In this document: one piece after another, positions 16,531 through 24,314 of the stretch
Layout: each line of letters opens with the position of its first letter
How positions within the stretch are numbered: position 1 is the first letter of the stretch
Assembly: GCA_017412705.1 (NCBI GenBank)
Contig: JAFPWS010000026.1
Location: 109,592 to 173,591 of the forward strand
DNA length: 64,000 bases
From: Prevotella sp.
Lineage (GTDB): Bacteria > Bacteroidota > Bacteroidia > Bacteroidales > Bacteroidaceae
Reading direction: 5' to 3'
Position numbers and translations under genes: made by a program
The notes under the pieces: generated by a model
Database searches by the model: none
Told to the model about the DNA's origin: nothing
What the model saw: only the letters and a program-made list of their open reading frames with translations

Positions 16531-17604
16531 ATGAAACAGAAACTATTCTTGATGGTGATGATATTGGGAATGTGCAGCATCAACGCGAGTGCGCAAACAA
16601 AGAAATGGACGACAGACAAGAAAAAAAACTCTGTTGTAGAGGTAACAAAATCGCGAGAAGTGGGTCGTGATGGGTATATTTGGTATAAATTAAAGAAAGG
16701 GAAATTATATGGTGCTCAAAATATTGAGGGAAAAATAGTAATACCAGTAAGGTATTCTATGGTTGATTATAGATGTGATGATAGATATGGGTCACACTGG
16801 TTTTGTGTAGGTGATGGAGACTTTGAAGGAGCTTATACAATAGAAGGAGACTATGTAGTTACTACTGATAAGCACTATGTTGATGTCATTCTTTTTGGAA
16901 ATAATGGTCGCTTTGCTTGGGTGGTTAAAACGAATCAAGGAGCTTGGGGATTATTAGATGTAAAAGGAAATATTGTAGTTTCACCTCAGTTTTCTGGAGG
17001 ATACAGTGGTAATGTTCCTACGATAGGATGTGCTTTGGGTGAGAACTGCATTCTCGTAACTCATAAGAACATGGAAGGCGCATGTGATTTAAATGGAAAA
17101 CTGATTATTGAGCCCAAATATTCATCTTGTTTCTTTTCTGGTAATTGTTTTAAAGTCAAAACATCAGAATCTAGCAGTTTCCAAGACATAAATATTGATT
17201 TACCGTCATCGATACGATATGATTACGTCCCATTTGGTGGAATGTACTTTGATTTCAAAGAACGCCCATATATTAGAGTTTCTTCTTCAGGTTCTTCATC
17301 TAATTCATCATCTTCGCCGGGTTCATCTTCTAGTAGTAATTTAAGCGGAAATAGTAACTCTGGAAACAATACAACAACTGTAGTGGTAGAACATCATCGT
17401 GACCCTGTACCTGTACAGGAATGGCAGTCGTGTACAAATTGCTGGGGCGAAGGAAAAGTTATGTGTCTCGGGGCGTGTGGAGGAACTGGAACATACTACG
17501 TCGGGGACAGACTACGTATATGCAGCAGTTGCAATGGTTCAGGAAAAAAGATATGCCCTTACTGCTCAGGACAAGGTGGAAAATATTATACTGTCTATAA
17601 ATAA
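16531..17604 (+). CDS. Second secreted WG-repeat/zinc-module protein
   Basis: 357 residues, paralogue of the protein at 14475. The signal peptide ends NASAQ (about residue 22). WG-type repeats are visible (AWGLLDVKGNIVVSPQF, GACDLNGKLIIEPKYS). A Ser-rich linker (about 252-283) precedes the shared TTTVVVEHHRDPVPVQEW and a zinc module with CTNC, CLGAC, CSSC and CPYC, ending YYTVYK. One Cys pair is CxxxC instead of CxxC. Repeat regions differ strongly between the paralogues while the C-terminal module is well conserved, so recognition varies and the tail is fixed. The 71-base gap upstream is the largest in the cluster. Confidence 0.82.
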   Translation: MKQKLFLMVMILGMCSINASAQTKKWTTDKKKNSVVEVTKSREVGRDGYIWYKLKKGKLYGAQNIEGKIVIPVRYSMVDYRCDDRYGSHWFCVGDGDFEGAYTIEGDYVVTTDKHYVDVILFGNNGRFAWVVKTNQGAWGLLDVKGNIVVSPQFSGGYSGNVPTIGCALGENCILVTHKNMEGACDLNGKLIIEPKYSSCFFSGNCFKVKTSESSSFQDINIDLPSSIRYDYVPFGGMYFDFKERPYIRVSSSGSSSNSSSSPGSSSSSNLSGNSNSGNNTTTVVVEHHRDPVPVQEWQSCTNCWGEGKVMCLGACGGTGTYYVGDRLRICSSCNGSGKKICPYCSGQGGKYYTVYK

Positions 17605-17613
17605 TAGTGAGTT

Positions 17614-18042
17614 ATGCCAAAAATGAAAATTAAGAAAGGAGAAAAGGAGGTAAAGCCTGTTTCTAATGAAAGTTGGGATATAGAGCCAATAGAAAATGTT
17701 GATGGACTTCAACAAGTTATAGAGCAATACTCATCAGAAATACAAAAAGGCATGAGAAAGAAAGGGGCGTCCTCGGATGATAATAAACCCAAAAGAAGTT
17801 ACAAGGCATCAGTTCAGCTATCAAATGAAACTGAGATAAGAGACTTCTTTGAGGAACTCATAAGTTTTCTTGGAAAGATTCCGCCCTTAATTCAAGTCAG
17901 AAAAAATGAGACAACGATTAATGTCGACAATGGAAATAATATGTATTCTGATGATCCGAACAATCCACCAGAATCTGGCGGGCCTAATTATCAGATAAAC
18001 AATGTGGTAAATATTGATATTAACATCAATGTCAAAAAATAA
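17614..18042 (+). CDS. Unknown small acidic/basic protein of the WG cluster
   Basis: 142 residues, no signal or membrane segment. It starts with a Lys-rich stretch, has a helical core (about 75-100, FFEELISFLGKIPPLIQ), then a Pro/Asn/Gly-rich linker and ends in alternating Asn-Ile/Val residues (INNVVNIDININVKK). Nine bases separate it from the preceding gene, so it is cotranscribed. Similar tail logic to the 181-residue protein, but no overall homology is evident by eye. Last gene of the cluster, followed by the 16-bp dyad at 18083-18122. Confidence 0.65.
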   Translation: MPKMKIKKGEKEVKPVSNESWDIEPIENVDGLQQVIEQYSSEIQKGMRKKGASSDDNKPKRSYKASVQLSNETEIRDFFEELISFLGKIPPLIQVRKNETTINVDNGNNMYSDDPNNPPESGGPNYQINNVVNIDININVKK

Positions 18043-18082
18043 TCCCTTGAAACAAGTTGAAGATACCGACTTCGGAGGATAA

Positions 18083-18122
18083 TCTTTTGAGTTACTCGAA
18101 ACGACTCGAGTAACTCAAAAGA
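18083..18122 (+). terminator. Perfect 16-bp dyad after the WG operon
   Basis: Arms TCTTTTGAGTTACTCG (18083-18098) and its exact complement (18107-18122) with an 8-base loop. No T-run follows, so it may be a factor-dependent terminator, an mRNA stabiliser or a protein-binding site. Confidence 0.6.
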
Positions 18123-18259
18123 CATCTTGCTATGTTCATTTGAACACAGTTTGTCATAGAGCCAAATCTCTTTCACGTAGTGGTTATGACAGTAGAATAC
18201 TGAAAAACGTTTAATCAACAAATCAGTCAATCAGTAGTTCTATCAATTATGCAATCATT

Positions 18260-18325
18260 AGATGGTACGTTGGATTGTTAGAACGTTAGTACGTTCCAAC
18301 GTTAGAGCGTTCCAACATACCATCT
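18260..18325. repeat. Nested dyad with internal 16-bp direct repeats
   Basis: Outer arms 18260-18274 and 18311-18325 match 14 of 15. Inside, AACGTTAGTACGTTCC (18282-18297) and AACGTTAGAGCGTTCC (18298-18313) are adjacent 16-mers, each itself a dyad. It lies just beyond the 3' end of the RhuM-like gene and could serve recombination, replication or termination. Confidence 0.8.
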
Positions 18326-18346
18326 TTTGCAAGAACCGTCGTTTGA

Positions 18347-18718
18347 CTAACTTATTGTACCATTGATTGCTGTCAGTATCACCTCAAAGGGCTTGTGGTT
18401 ACGCTCTATACGCTCCATCAGCTCCCTGCGGACTGCCCTTGCCTGATAGGAGTTAAGACGGAAGGCAAGCAGTATAACAACCTCCATGTTATATACGGTC
18501 ACATAAAGGTTGGCTCTCTTCTTGATTGTCCGCTCTGCTTCGTAGGGTTTCACAAGTTCCTCTTTGTAGAGGGCTTTGATGGCGTTCCTCAACTTGGGAA
18601 TGAACACTCCGAACAAGTCCACCAGATCGGACTCGCTCATCCAAATCTCTCCACTCGGTATAGTTAGTTCTGTGTACTCGCTATACTCACTCCACTTGAT
18701 GATGTTTCTCTGTTCCAT
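18347..18718 (-). CDS. Small RhuM-like protein beside the integrase
   Basis: 123 residues. The segment VYNMEVVILLAFRLNSYQARAV resembles the conserved core of RhuM/virulence-associated proteins (YNLDVIIAVGYRVNS type). An upstream helical part (MSESDLVDLFGVFIPKLRNA) may be a DNA-binding helix-turn-helix. It is much shorter than full RhuM (about 340 residues). It lies 4 bases downstream of the integrase gene on the same strand, so it is coexpressed and may act in excision or control; that role is inferred. Confidence 0.65.
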   Translation of the reverse strand: MEQRNIIKWSEYSEYTELTIPSGEIWMSESDLVDLFGVFIPKLRNAIKALYKEELVKPYEAERTIKKRANLYVTVYNMEVVILLAFRLNSYQARAVRRELMERIERNHKPFEVILTAINGTIS

Positions 18719-18722
18719 AATC

Positions 18723-19748
18723 TTACGCCATTTTGATGTTACTGAATGATGCGCTTAACTTGCTACCCAGCAGAGTCAAGTCCTCGTTCAACTTCTGCGA
18801 TGTGATGCGGGCATAAATCTGAGTTGTGACGATATTCGTATGTCCCAATACACGGCTCACACTCTCAATAGGCATGCCCTTCGACAAAGCGAGCGTGGCC
18901 CAGGAATGGCGTCCACAGTGCAGGCTTATCTGCTTCTCTATCCCACAGGCAGAGATTACCTTCTTCATTTTTTTGCAGATTGACCAATAGTTGAGTTTCC
19001 CGAACACTAACTTTTCTTCTTGCAGGTGTTTGTATCGCTCTATTATCTGCAAGGGGACATCCATCAACTTCACCTGATAGGGAACATTCGTCTTATGGCG
19101 GTGAGACACTATCCACTTGTCACCGTTGATGTCCACGATGTCATCGATGGTCAGGTTCTTCACGTCCACAAATGCCAATGCCGTCCAGCAGATAAAGACA
19201 AAAATGTCGCGTACGAAGGCAAGGTCGGCATCCTTAAACTCATGGGTCATCACCTGCTTCAGTTCTTCCTCCGTCAGGAACTCACGTTCCTTGCAATTCG
19301 GGCTGATATGGAACTGAGCAAAGGGATTTCGGGGTATCTTGCTGTTGTAATGCGCTCTCATCACGACACCCTTCAGCCACATACACGTCTGCCAGATAGT
19401 GCCGCTTGCCAGTCCTCGCTCTGTGCTGAGATAGGCAGCGAACTCCTCAATGAACTGAGGTGTCAACTCCAGCATGGACATGTCAGAACGTCGGTAATGC
19501 AGTTGTATGAACTCAGCCACATTCTTTCTGGAACGCTGCATAGCCCACAGAGTGCTGATGACCCTGTCCTTGCCTACACGCTTCTTGAAACTGGCTATAT
19601 CCTTGTCGAAGGCATTCAGCAGAGTCTCGTATTCGCTGCCTAAACCCTGATAGGCATTACGCACCATCTCGGCAGTTACGAAACCTTCCTTGTCTGACAG
19701 GTGCTGATAGTGTTTGATGAGTTGAGCCTTGATGTTATCTTTCTTCAA
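18723..19748 (-). CDS. IntDOT-like tyrosine recombinase
   Basis: 341 residues: N-terminal SAM-like core-binding domain (about 75-160) and C-terminal catalytic domain. Visible catalytic residues are HCGRHSW (His, Arg, His/Trp), LGHTN and the Tyr in TTQIYARI. The box that usually holds Arg I reads FICWTALAFVDV without Arg, as in CTnDOT IntDOT, which is active without it. The gene starts about 80 bases from repeat R2 and reads into the element. Promoter TAATTTTG lies at 19766-19773 on the minus strand. It should catalyse integration at GTANNTTTGC-type sites such as 20244-20253. Confidence 0.88.
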   Translation of the reverse strand: MKKDNIKAQLIKHYQHLSDKEGFVTAEMVRNAYQGLGSEYETLLNAFDKDIASFKKRVGKDRVISTLWAMQRSRKNVAEFIQLHYRRSDMSMLELTPQFIEEFAAYLSTERGLASGTIWQTCMWLKGVVMRAHYNSKIPRNPFAQFHISPNCKEREFLTEEELKQVMTHEFKDADLAFVRDIFVFICWTALAFVDVKNLTIDDIVDINGDKWIVSHRHKTNVPYQVKLMDVPLQIIERYKHLQEEKLVFGKLNYWSICKKMKKVISACGIEKQISLHCGRHSWATLALSKGMPIESVSRVLGHTNIVTTQIYARITSQKLNEDLTLLGSKLSASFSNIKMA

Positions 19749-19765
19749 TTTTTAAATTCGGGCTG

Positions 19766-19773
19766 CAAAATTA
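19766..19773 (-). promoter_or_regulatory. -7 promoter box of the integrase gene
   Basis: TAATTTTG on the minus strand, 17 bases before the integrase ATG. Confidence 0.6.
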
Positions 19774-19828
19774 CGATGTTTCGAGCGTTCTTCCACTACG
19801 CAAATCACGGCAGATTTAGGAAAGTCAG

Positions 19829-19970
19829 TTCCAAAGTGTTAAAAGTTTAGGTCGGCTATGACAATCGGCACCTTGCATATGCCAAAAGCCACCACTTTCT
19901 TTGTCTCTGAGAGCGGTTGACAGGGTTACGATTTGGCAACCTAACTCTTGCCGCAATCCTCCCCAATTTG
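19829..19970 (+). repeat. 142-bp direct repeat, copy R2
   Basis: Second copy of the repeat at 11159-11300, about 138 of 142 identical. It sits between the integrase promoter and the tandem 84-bp units. Confidence 0.9.
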
Positions 19971-20068
19971 CTTTCAACCCCAAATTGAACTTCCTCGTTC
20001 TTCCCCTCTTTGCCTTTATTTCAGGCCGAAATGCGTTAATCTTCCCAAATCGCTTTCTTTTTACAAGC

Positions 20069-20252
20069 TTTTTTCGTAACTTTGGCTTCACCGAACTTAC
20101 TCGGCACTCGGAAATGAAAAGAAAAGCAAACTTTCCTTTTGCATTTCTCTCGTTTTTTCGTAACTTTGGCTTCACCGAACTTACTCGGCACTCGGAAATG
20201 AAAAGAAAAGCAAACTTTCCTTTTGCATTTCTCTCGTTTTTTCGTAACTTTG
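20069..20252 (+). repeat. Tandem 84-bp promoter-bearing repeats at the element end
   Basis: Two complete units (20069-20152, 20153-20236) that appear identical, then a third beginning. GTAACTTTG falls at 20076, 20160 and 20244, exactly 84 apart. The third copy reads GTAACTTTGC and is the -7 region of the next gene. Each unit also contains an imperfect dyad (GAAATGAAAAG.../...TTTTGCATTTC). Confidence 0.9.
20245..20252 (+). promoter_or_regulatory. -7 promoter box of the agmatine deiminase gene and element end
   Basis: TAACTTTG followed by CACCC and GTG. The rlmN start at 53484 has the same arrangement (TACCTTTG, CAGCC, GTG). Confidence 0.7.
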
Positions 20253-20257
20253 CACCC

Positions 20258-21214
20258 GTGAAATTGACAACAAGACGCATGATGGCCGAGTGGGAGCCTC
20301 AAAGTTGTGTGCAGCTGACGTGGCCGCATGCAGCGACTGACTGGGCTCCTATGCTGGACGACATCATTGCTGTCTACGAGGAGATGAAGCGCGAGATAGA
20401 GAAGCGCGAGCCTGTATTGGTGGTCGACGACATTCCCCACAACGACACCTGGGCCCGTGACCACGGGTTCATTACGGTGGAGAGCCCTTTGCCAGAAGGA
20501 AAGGGGAGCCAATTGGTTCTTCTTGACTTCTGCTTCAACGGCTGGGGCGAGAAGTTTCCTGCCGAGCTGGACAACCAGATTAATCGCCAGCTGTACGACA
20601 AAGGGCTGGTGAAGGGCCTGTACGAGCCCCATCTGGACTTCGTGCTGGAGGGTGGCTCCATAGAGAGCGACGGCAAGGGTACCATCTTCACCACCCGCTG
20701 CTGTCTGACGGCTTCCCATCGCAACCAGCCTCTGACGCAGGCAGAGATAGAGGAGCGCCTGAAGCTGTGGTTAGGTGCCGAGCGAGTGGTCTGGCTGGAA
20801 CACGGAAGCCTGCTGGGCGACGACACTGACGGGCACATCGACACGCTGGTACGCATCTGTCCCGGCGACACCTTATTATATATAGGGGCTGATGCCGACC
20901 ATCCAGACCTCTACCTGATGGAGCAGGAACTGCAACAGCTTCGCACCCTGGAAGGCAGCCCTTACAGGCTGCTAAGGCTCCCTCTGCCGCATCCTATCTA
21001 CGACGAGGGCGAGCGCCTGCCCGCCACCTATGCCAACTACCTGGTGGTAAACGGGGCTGTACTGGTGCCTACCTACAACCAGCCCGACCTGGACCGGCAG
21101 GCCATGGACATCATCCGGCAGGCCTATCCTGAACGCGAGATAGTGGGCATCGACTGTCGTACCGTCATCCGCCAGCACGGCTCACTCCATTGCTGCACCA
21201 TGCAATACTATTGA
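20258..21214 (+). CDS. aguA: Agmatine deiminase (PAD_porph family)
   Basis: 318 residues from GTG 20258; ATG 20279 is the alternative. Converts agmatine to N-carbamoylputrescine and ammonia in the cytoplasm. Guanidine-group-modifying enzyme motifs are present: AEWEPQSCVQLTWPH, NDTWARDHG, VLEGGSIE, GDDTDGHIDT and the catalytic Cys in HGSLHCC near the C-terminus. The longer ORF from 19901 is rejected because it translates the 84-bp repeats. The GTG start is favoured by its spacing to the promoter. The aguB gene follows after 29 bases. Confidence 0.9.
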   Translation: MKLTTRRMMAEWEPQSCVQLTWPHAATDWAPMLDDIIAVYEEMKREIEKREPVLVVDDIPHNDTWARDHGFITVESPLPEGKGSQLVLLDFCFNGWGEKFPAELDNQINRQLYDKGLVKGLYEPHLDFVLEGGSIESDGKGTIFTTRCCLTASHRNQPLTQAEIEERLKLWLGAERVVWLEHGSLLGDDTDGHIDTLVRICPGDTLLYIGADADHPDLYLMEQELQQLRTLEGSPYRLLRLPLPHPIYDEGERLPATYANYLVVNGAVLVPTYNQPDLDRQAMDIIRQAYPEREIVGIDCRTVIRQHGSLHCCTMQYY

Positions 21215-21243
21215 ACATTAAACGATAAAGATTAGAGACATCA

Positions 21244-22098
21244 ATGAAGATAGGACTGATACAACAGCACAACACGGCCCGTCGTGACGACAACCGTCAG
21301 CGACTGGCCGAGAAGATAGCCCAACTGGCACAACAAGGTGCCGAGCTCGTCGTGCTGCAAGAGTTGCACAACGGGCTGTACTTCTGCCAGACGGAAGATG
21401 TGAACGTGTTCGACCAGGCAGAGCCCATCCCCGGACCATCGACAGAGTTTTTCGGCCAGTTGGCCAAAGAGCTGCAGGTGGTCATCGTCACCTCGCTCTT
21501 TGAGCGCCGTGCAGCAGGGCTCTATCACAATACCGCCGTGGTGTTGGAGAAAGACGGCACGATAGCCGGCAAGTATCGCAAGATGCACATCCCCGACGAC
21601 CCTGGCTACTATGAGAAGTTCTACTTCACCCCCGGCGATCTGGGATTCCAGCCCATCGACACCAGCATAGGCCGACTGGGCGTGCTTGTCTGCTGGGACC
21701 AATGGTACCCGGAGGCAGCCCGACTGATGGCATTGGCAGGAGCCCAACTGCTCATCTACCCTACAGCCATTGGCTACGACGCCAACGATACCGACGACGA
21801 GCAACAGCGTCAGCGCATGGCCTGGCAGACGGTCCAACGCGGACATGCCGTGGCCAACGGACTGCCCGTGGTGACGGTCAACCGAGTAGGGGTTGAGGAT
21901 GGCCTACCCTTCTGGGGCACATCGTTCGTGGCAGGCCCTCAGGGCGAACTGCTCTACGAGGCCCCCACCGACCAAGAGGCAACAGCCGTCGTCGAGGTCG
22001 ACCTGGAGCGTTCAGAGCAGGTGCGTCGCTGGTGGCCCTTCCTAAGAGACAGAAGAATAGAGAACTATGGAGATATAACAAAACGATACAAAGACTAA
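21244..22098 (+). CDS. aguB: N-carbamoylputrescine amidase
   Basis: 284 residues, carbon-nitrogen hydrolase (nitrilase) superfamily. The E-K-C triad is visible: Glu in VLQELHNG (about residue 40), Lys in KYRKMHIPDD (about 118) and Cys in LVCWDQWYPEAA (about 155). It hydrolyses N-carbamoylputrescine to putrescine, CO2 and ammonia, completing the agmatine route begun by the gene before it. The next gene, glutamine synthetase, begins 2 bases after the stop, so the three probably share a transcript and the released ammonia could feed glutamine synthesis. Confidence 0.93.
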   Translation: MKIGLIQQHNTARRDDNRQRLAEKIAQLAQQGAELVVLQELHNGLYFCQTEDVNVFDQAEPIPGPSTEFFGQLAKELQVVIVTSLFERRAAGLYHNTAVVLEKDGTIAGKYRKMHIPDDPGYYEKFYFTPGDLGFQPIDTSIGRLGVLVCWDQWYPEAARLMALAGAQLLIYPTAIGYDANDTDDEQQRQRMAWQTVQRGHAVANGLPVVTVNRVGVEDGLPFWGTSFVAGPQGELLYEAPTDQEATAVVEVDLERSEQVRRWWPFLRDRRIENYGDITKRYKD

Positions 22099-22099
22099 T

Positions 22100-24292
22100 A
22101 TGGCAAACAACTTAAGATTTCAGGTAGTAGAAGAAGCATTCAAGAAGCGTGCTGTCGAGGTGCAGGCCCCTGCCGAGCGCCCTTCGGAGTACTTTGGCAA
22201 ATATGTCTTCAACAAGGAGAAGATGTATCGCTACCTCCCCAAAACCGTCTATGACAAGATGATTGACGTGATGGACAATGGCGCCAGCCTGGACCGCTCG
22301 ATAGCCGATGCTGTAGCAGACGGCATGAAGAAGTGGGCTATGGAAATGGGCGTCACCCACTATACCCATTGGTTCCAGCCTCTGACCGAGGGTACTGCCG
22401 AGAAGCACGATGCCTTCGTCGAGCACGACGGCAAGGGTGGCATGATAGAGAAGTTCTCGGGCAAGCTGCTGGTTCAGCAGGAGCCTGACGCATCCTCGTT
22501 CCCCAACGGCGGTATCCGCAATACCTTCGAGGCTCGCGGCTACTCAGCATGGGACCCCACCAGCCCGGTATTCATCATTGATGACACCCTATGTATTCCC
22601 ACCATCTTCATTGCCTATACCGGTGAGGCCTTAGACTACAAGGCTCCCCTGCTGCGCTCGCTGCATGCTGTTGGCAAGGCAGCCAAGGACGTGTGCCAGT
22701 ACTTCTACAACGATGTGACGAAGGTACAGGTCAATCTGGGCTGGGAGCAGGAGTACTTCCTCGTCGACGAAGGGCTCTACTCTGCCCGTCCTGACCTGCT
22801 GATGACGGGTCGTACGCTGATGGGCCACGAGAGTGCCAAGAACCAGCAGATGGACGACCACTACTTCGGCACCATTCCCGACCGTGTGCAGGCCTTCATG
22901 AAGGATCTGGAGATTCAGGCCCTGGAGCTGGCCATCCCTGTCAAGACACGCCATAATGAGGTAGCGCCCAACCAGTTCGAGCTGGCTCCCATCTACGAGG
23001 AGTGCAACCTGGCTGTCGACCATAACATGCTGCTCATGTCGCTCATGAAGAAGGTAGCCCGCAACCACGGCTTCCGCGTCTTGCTGCACGAAAAGCCCTT
23101 CGACGGCATCAACGGCTCAGGTAAGCACAACAACTGGAGTCTCTCGGCCGATAATGGCGTCCTTCTCCATGCTCCAGGAAAAACCCCCGAGGAGAATCTC
23201 CGCTTCGTGACCTTCATCGTCGAGACGCTGATGGCCGTCTATCGTCACAACGGACTGCTGAAGGCCTCCATCATGTCGGCAACCAATGCTCACCGCCTGG
23301 GTGGCAACGAGGCTCCTCCCGCCATCATCTCATCGTTCCTGGGCACCCAGCTGACGGAGCTTCTGGACCATATCGAGCAGTCAGACAAGAACGAGCTTTT
23401 CAACCTGAAGGGCAAGCAGGGCATGGAGATTGACATTCCCCAGATTCCCGACCTCATCGTCGACAATACCGACCGCAACCGCACCTCACCCTTTGCCTTT
23501 ACCGGCAATCGCTTTGAGTTCCGTGCCCCAGGCTCCAGCGTCAACTGCGCCTCGGCCATGATAGCCCTGAATGCCTCTATGGCAGAAGCATTGAACAGCT
23601 TCAAGGAGCGTGTGGACAAGAAGATCCAGGCAGGCGAGAATCAGGTATCCGCCCTGCTGGAGGTGCTGAAGGACGACATCAAGACGTGTAAACCCATCCG
23701 TTTCGACGGCAACGGCTATAGCGACGAGTGGGTCAAGGAGGCCGAGCGTCGCGGACTGGACATCGAGCGTTCCTGCCCTGTCGTCTTTGAGCACTACCTG
23801 GACGAGTCAAGCGTCCGCATGTTCGAGTCTACCAAGGTCATGAACCGTAAGGAGCTACTGGCCCGCAACGAGGTGAAATGGGAGATGTATGTCAAGACCG
23901 TCCAGATTGAGGCTCGCGTCTTGGGCGACCTGGCCATGAACCACATCATCCCCGTTTCCACGCACTACCAGAGCCAGCTCATCAAGAACGTCCAGGGCAT
24001 GAAGGATGTGTTCTCCACCGACAAGGCCGACAGGCTGAGCAACCGTAACATGAAGCTTATCGAGGAGATTGCCGAGCGTACGGAGAAGATTGAGCAGCTG
24101 GTAGAAGAACTGACCGATGCCCGTCGCATCGCTAACCGTATCGAGAGCATCCACGAGCGGGCCATCGCCTACCACGATACCGTATGTCCCAAGATGGAAG
24201 CCATCCGTAGCGAAATCGACAAGCTGGAGATGATTGTCGAGGACGGATTGTGGACGCTGCCCAAGTATCGTGAGCTGCTGTTCATCAGATAA
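22100..24292 (+). CDS. glnN: Glutamine synthetase type III
   Basis: 730 residues, the length of GSIII enzymes common in Bacteroidetes. The family signature FPNGGIRNTFEARGYSAWDP is at about 134-153 and the catalytic core includes KTRHNEVAPNQFE and the ATP-binding loop. It makes glutamine from glutamate and ammonia with ATP and acts as a dodecamer of stacked hexamers. It lies directly behind aguB with no room for a promoter, linking ammonia assimilation to agmatine breakdown. A separate upstream promoter inside aguB cannot be excluded. Confidence 0.95.
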   Translation: MANNLRFQVVEEAFKKRAVEVQAPAERPSEYFGKYVFNKEKMYRYLPKTVYDKMIDVMDNGASLDRSIADAVADGMKKWAMEMGVTHYTHWFQPLTEGTAEKHDAFVEHDGKGGMIEKFSGKLLVQQEPDASSFPNGGIRNTFEARGYSAWDPTSPVFIIDDTLCIPTIFIAYTGEALDYKAPLLRSLHAVGKAAKDVCQYFYNDVTKVQVNLGWEQEYFLVDEGLYSARPDLLMTGRTLMGHESAKNQQMDDHYFGTIPDRVQAFMKDLEIQALELAIPVKTRHNEVAPNQFELAPIYEECNLAVDHNMLLMSLMKKVARNHGFRVLLHEKPFDGINGSGKHNNWSLSADNGVLLHAPGKTPEENLRFVTFIVETLMAVYRHNGLLKASIMSATNAHRLGGNEAPPAIISSFLGTQLTELLDHIEQSDKNELFNLKGKQGMEIDIPQIPDLIVDNTDRNRTSPFAFTGNRFEFRAPGSSVNCASAMIALNASMAEALNSFKERVDKKIQAGENQVSALLEVLKDDIKTCKPIRFDGNGYSDEWVKEAERRGLDIERSCPVVFEHYLDESSVRMFESTKVMNRKELLARNEVKWEMYVKTVQIEARVLGDLAMNHIIPVSTHYQSQLIKNVQGMKDVFSTDKADRLSNRNMKLIEEIAERTEKIEQLVEELTDARRIANRIESIHERAIAYHDTVCPKMEAIRSEIDKLEMIVEDGLWTLPKYRELLFIR

Positions 24293-24314
24293 AACAATCA
24301 GAACGTCAAGAGCT

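Larger units (their letters stand above)
11492..20253. mobile_element. IntDOT-type integrated element with toxin-antitoxin and WG-operon cargo
   Basis: Proposed limits are GTAACTTTG(G/C) sites at 11492-11501 and 20244-20253. CTnDOT-type integrases are known to use the core GTANNTTTGC, which coincides with the Bacteroidetes -7 promoter. Contents are a GNAT toxin-antitoxin pair, a structured RNA, a five-gene AT-rich operon, a RhuM-like gene and an integrase reading inward from the right end. No relaxase lies inside these limits. The right end is well supported; the left end is inferred from the repeats, and the decayed relaxase at 10061-11047 may belong to an older copy. Confidence 0.6.

Noticed and set aside
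19901-20257. N-terminal extension of agmatine deiminase by ~120 residues
   Set aside because: It is a translation of R2 and the 84-bp repeats; the promoter at 20245-20252 lies downstream of it.
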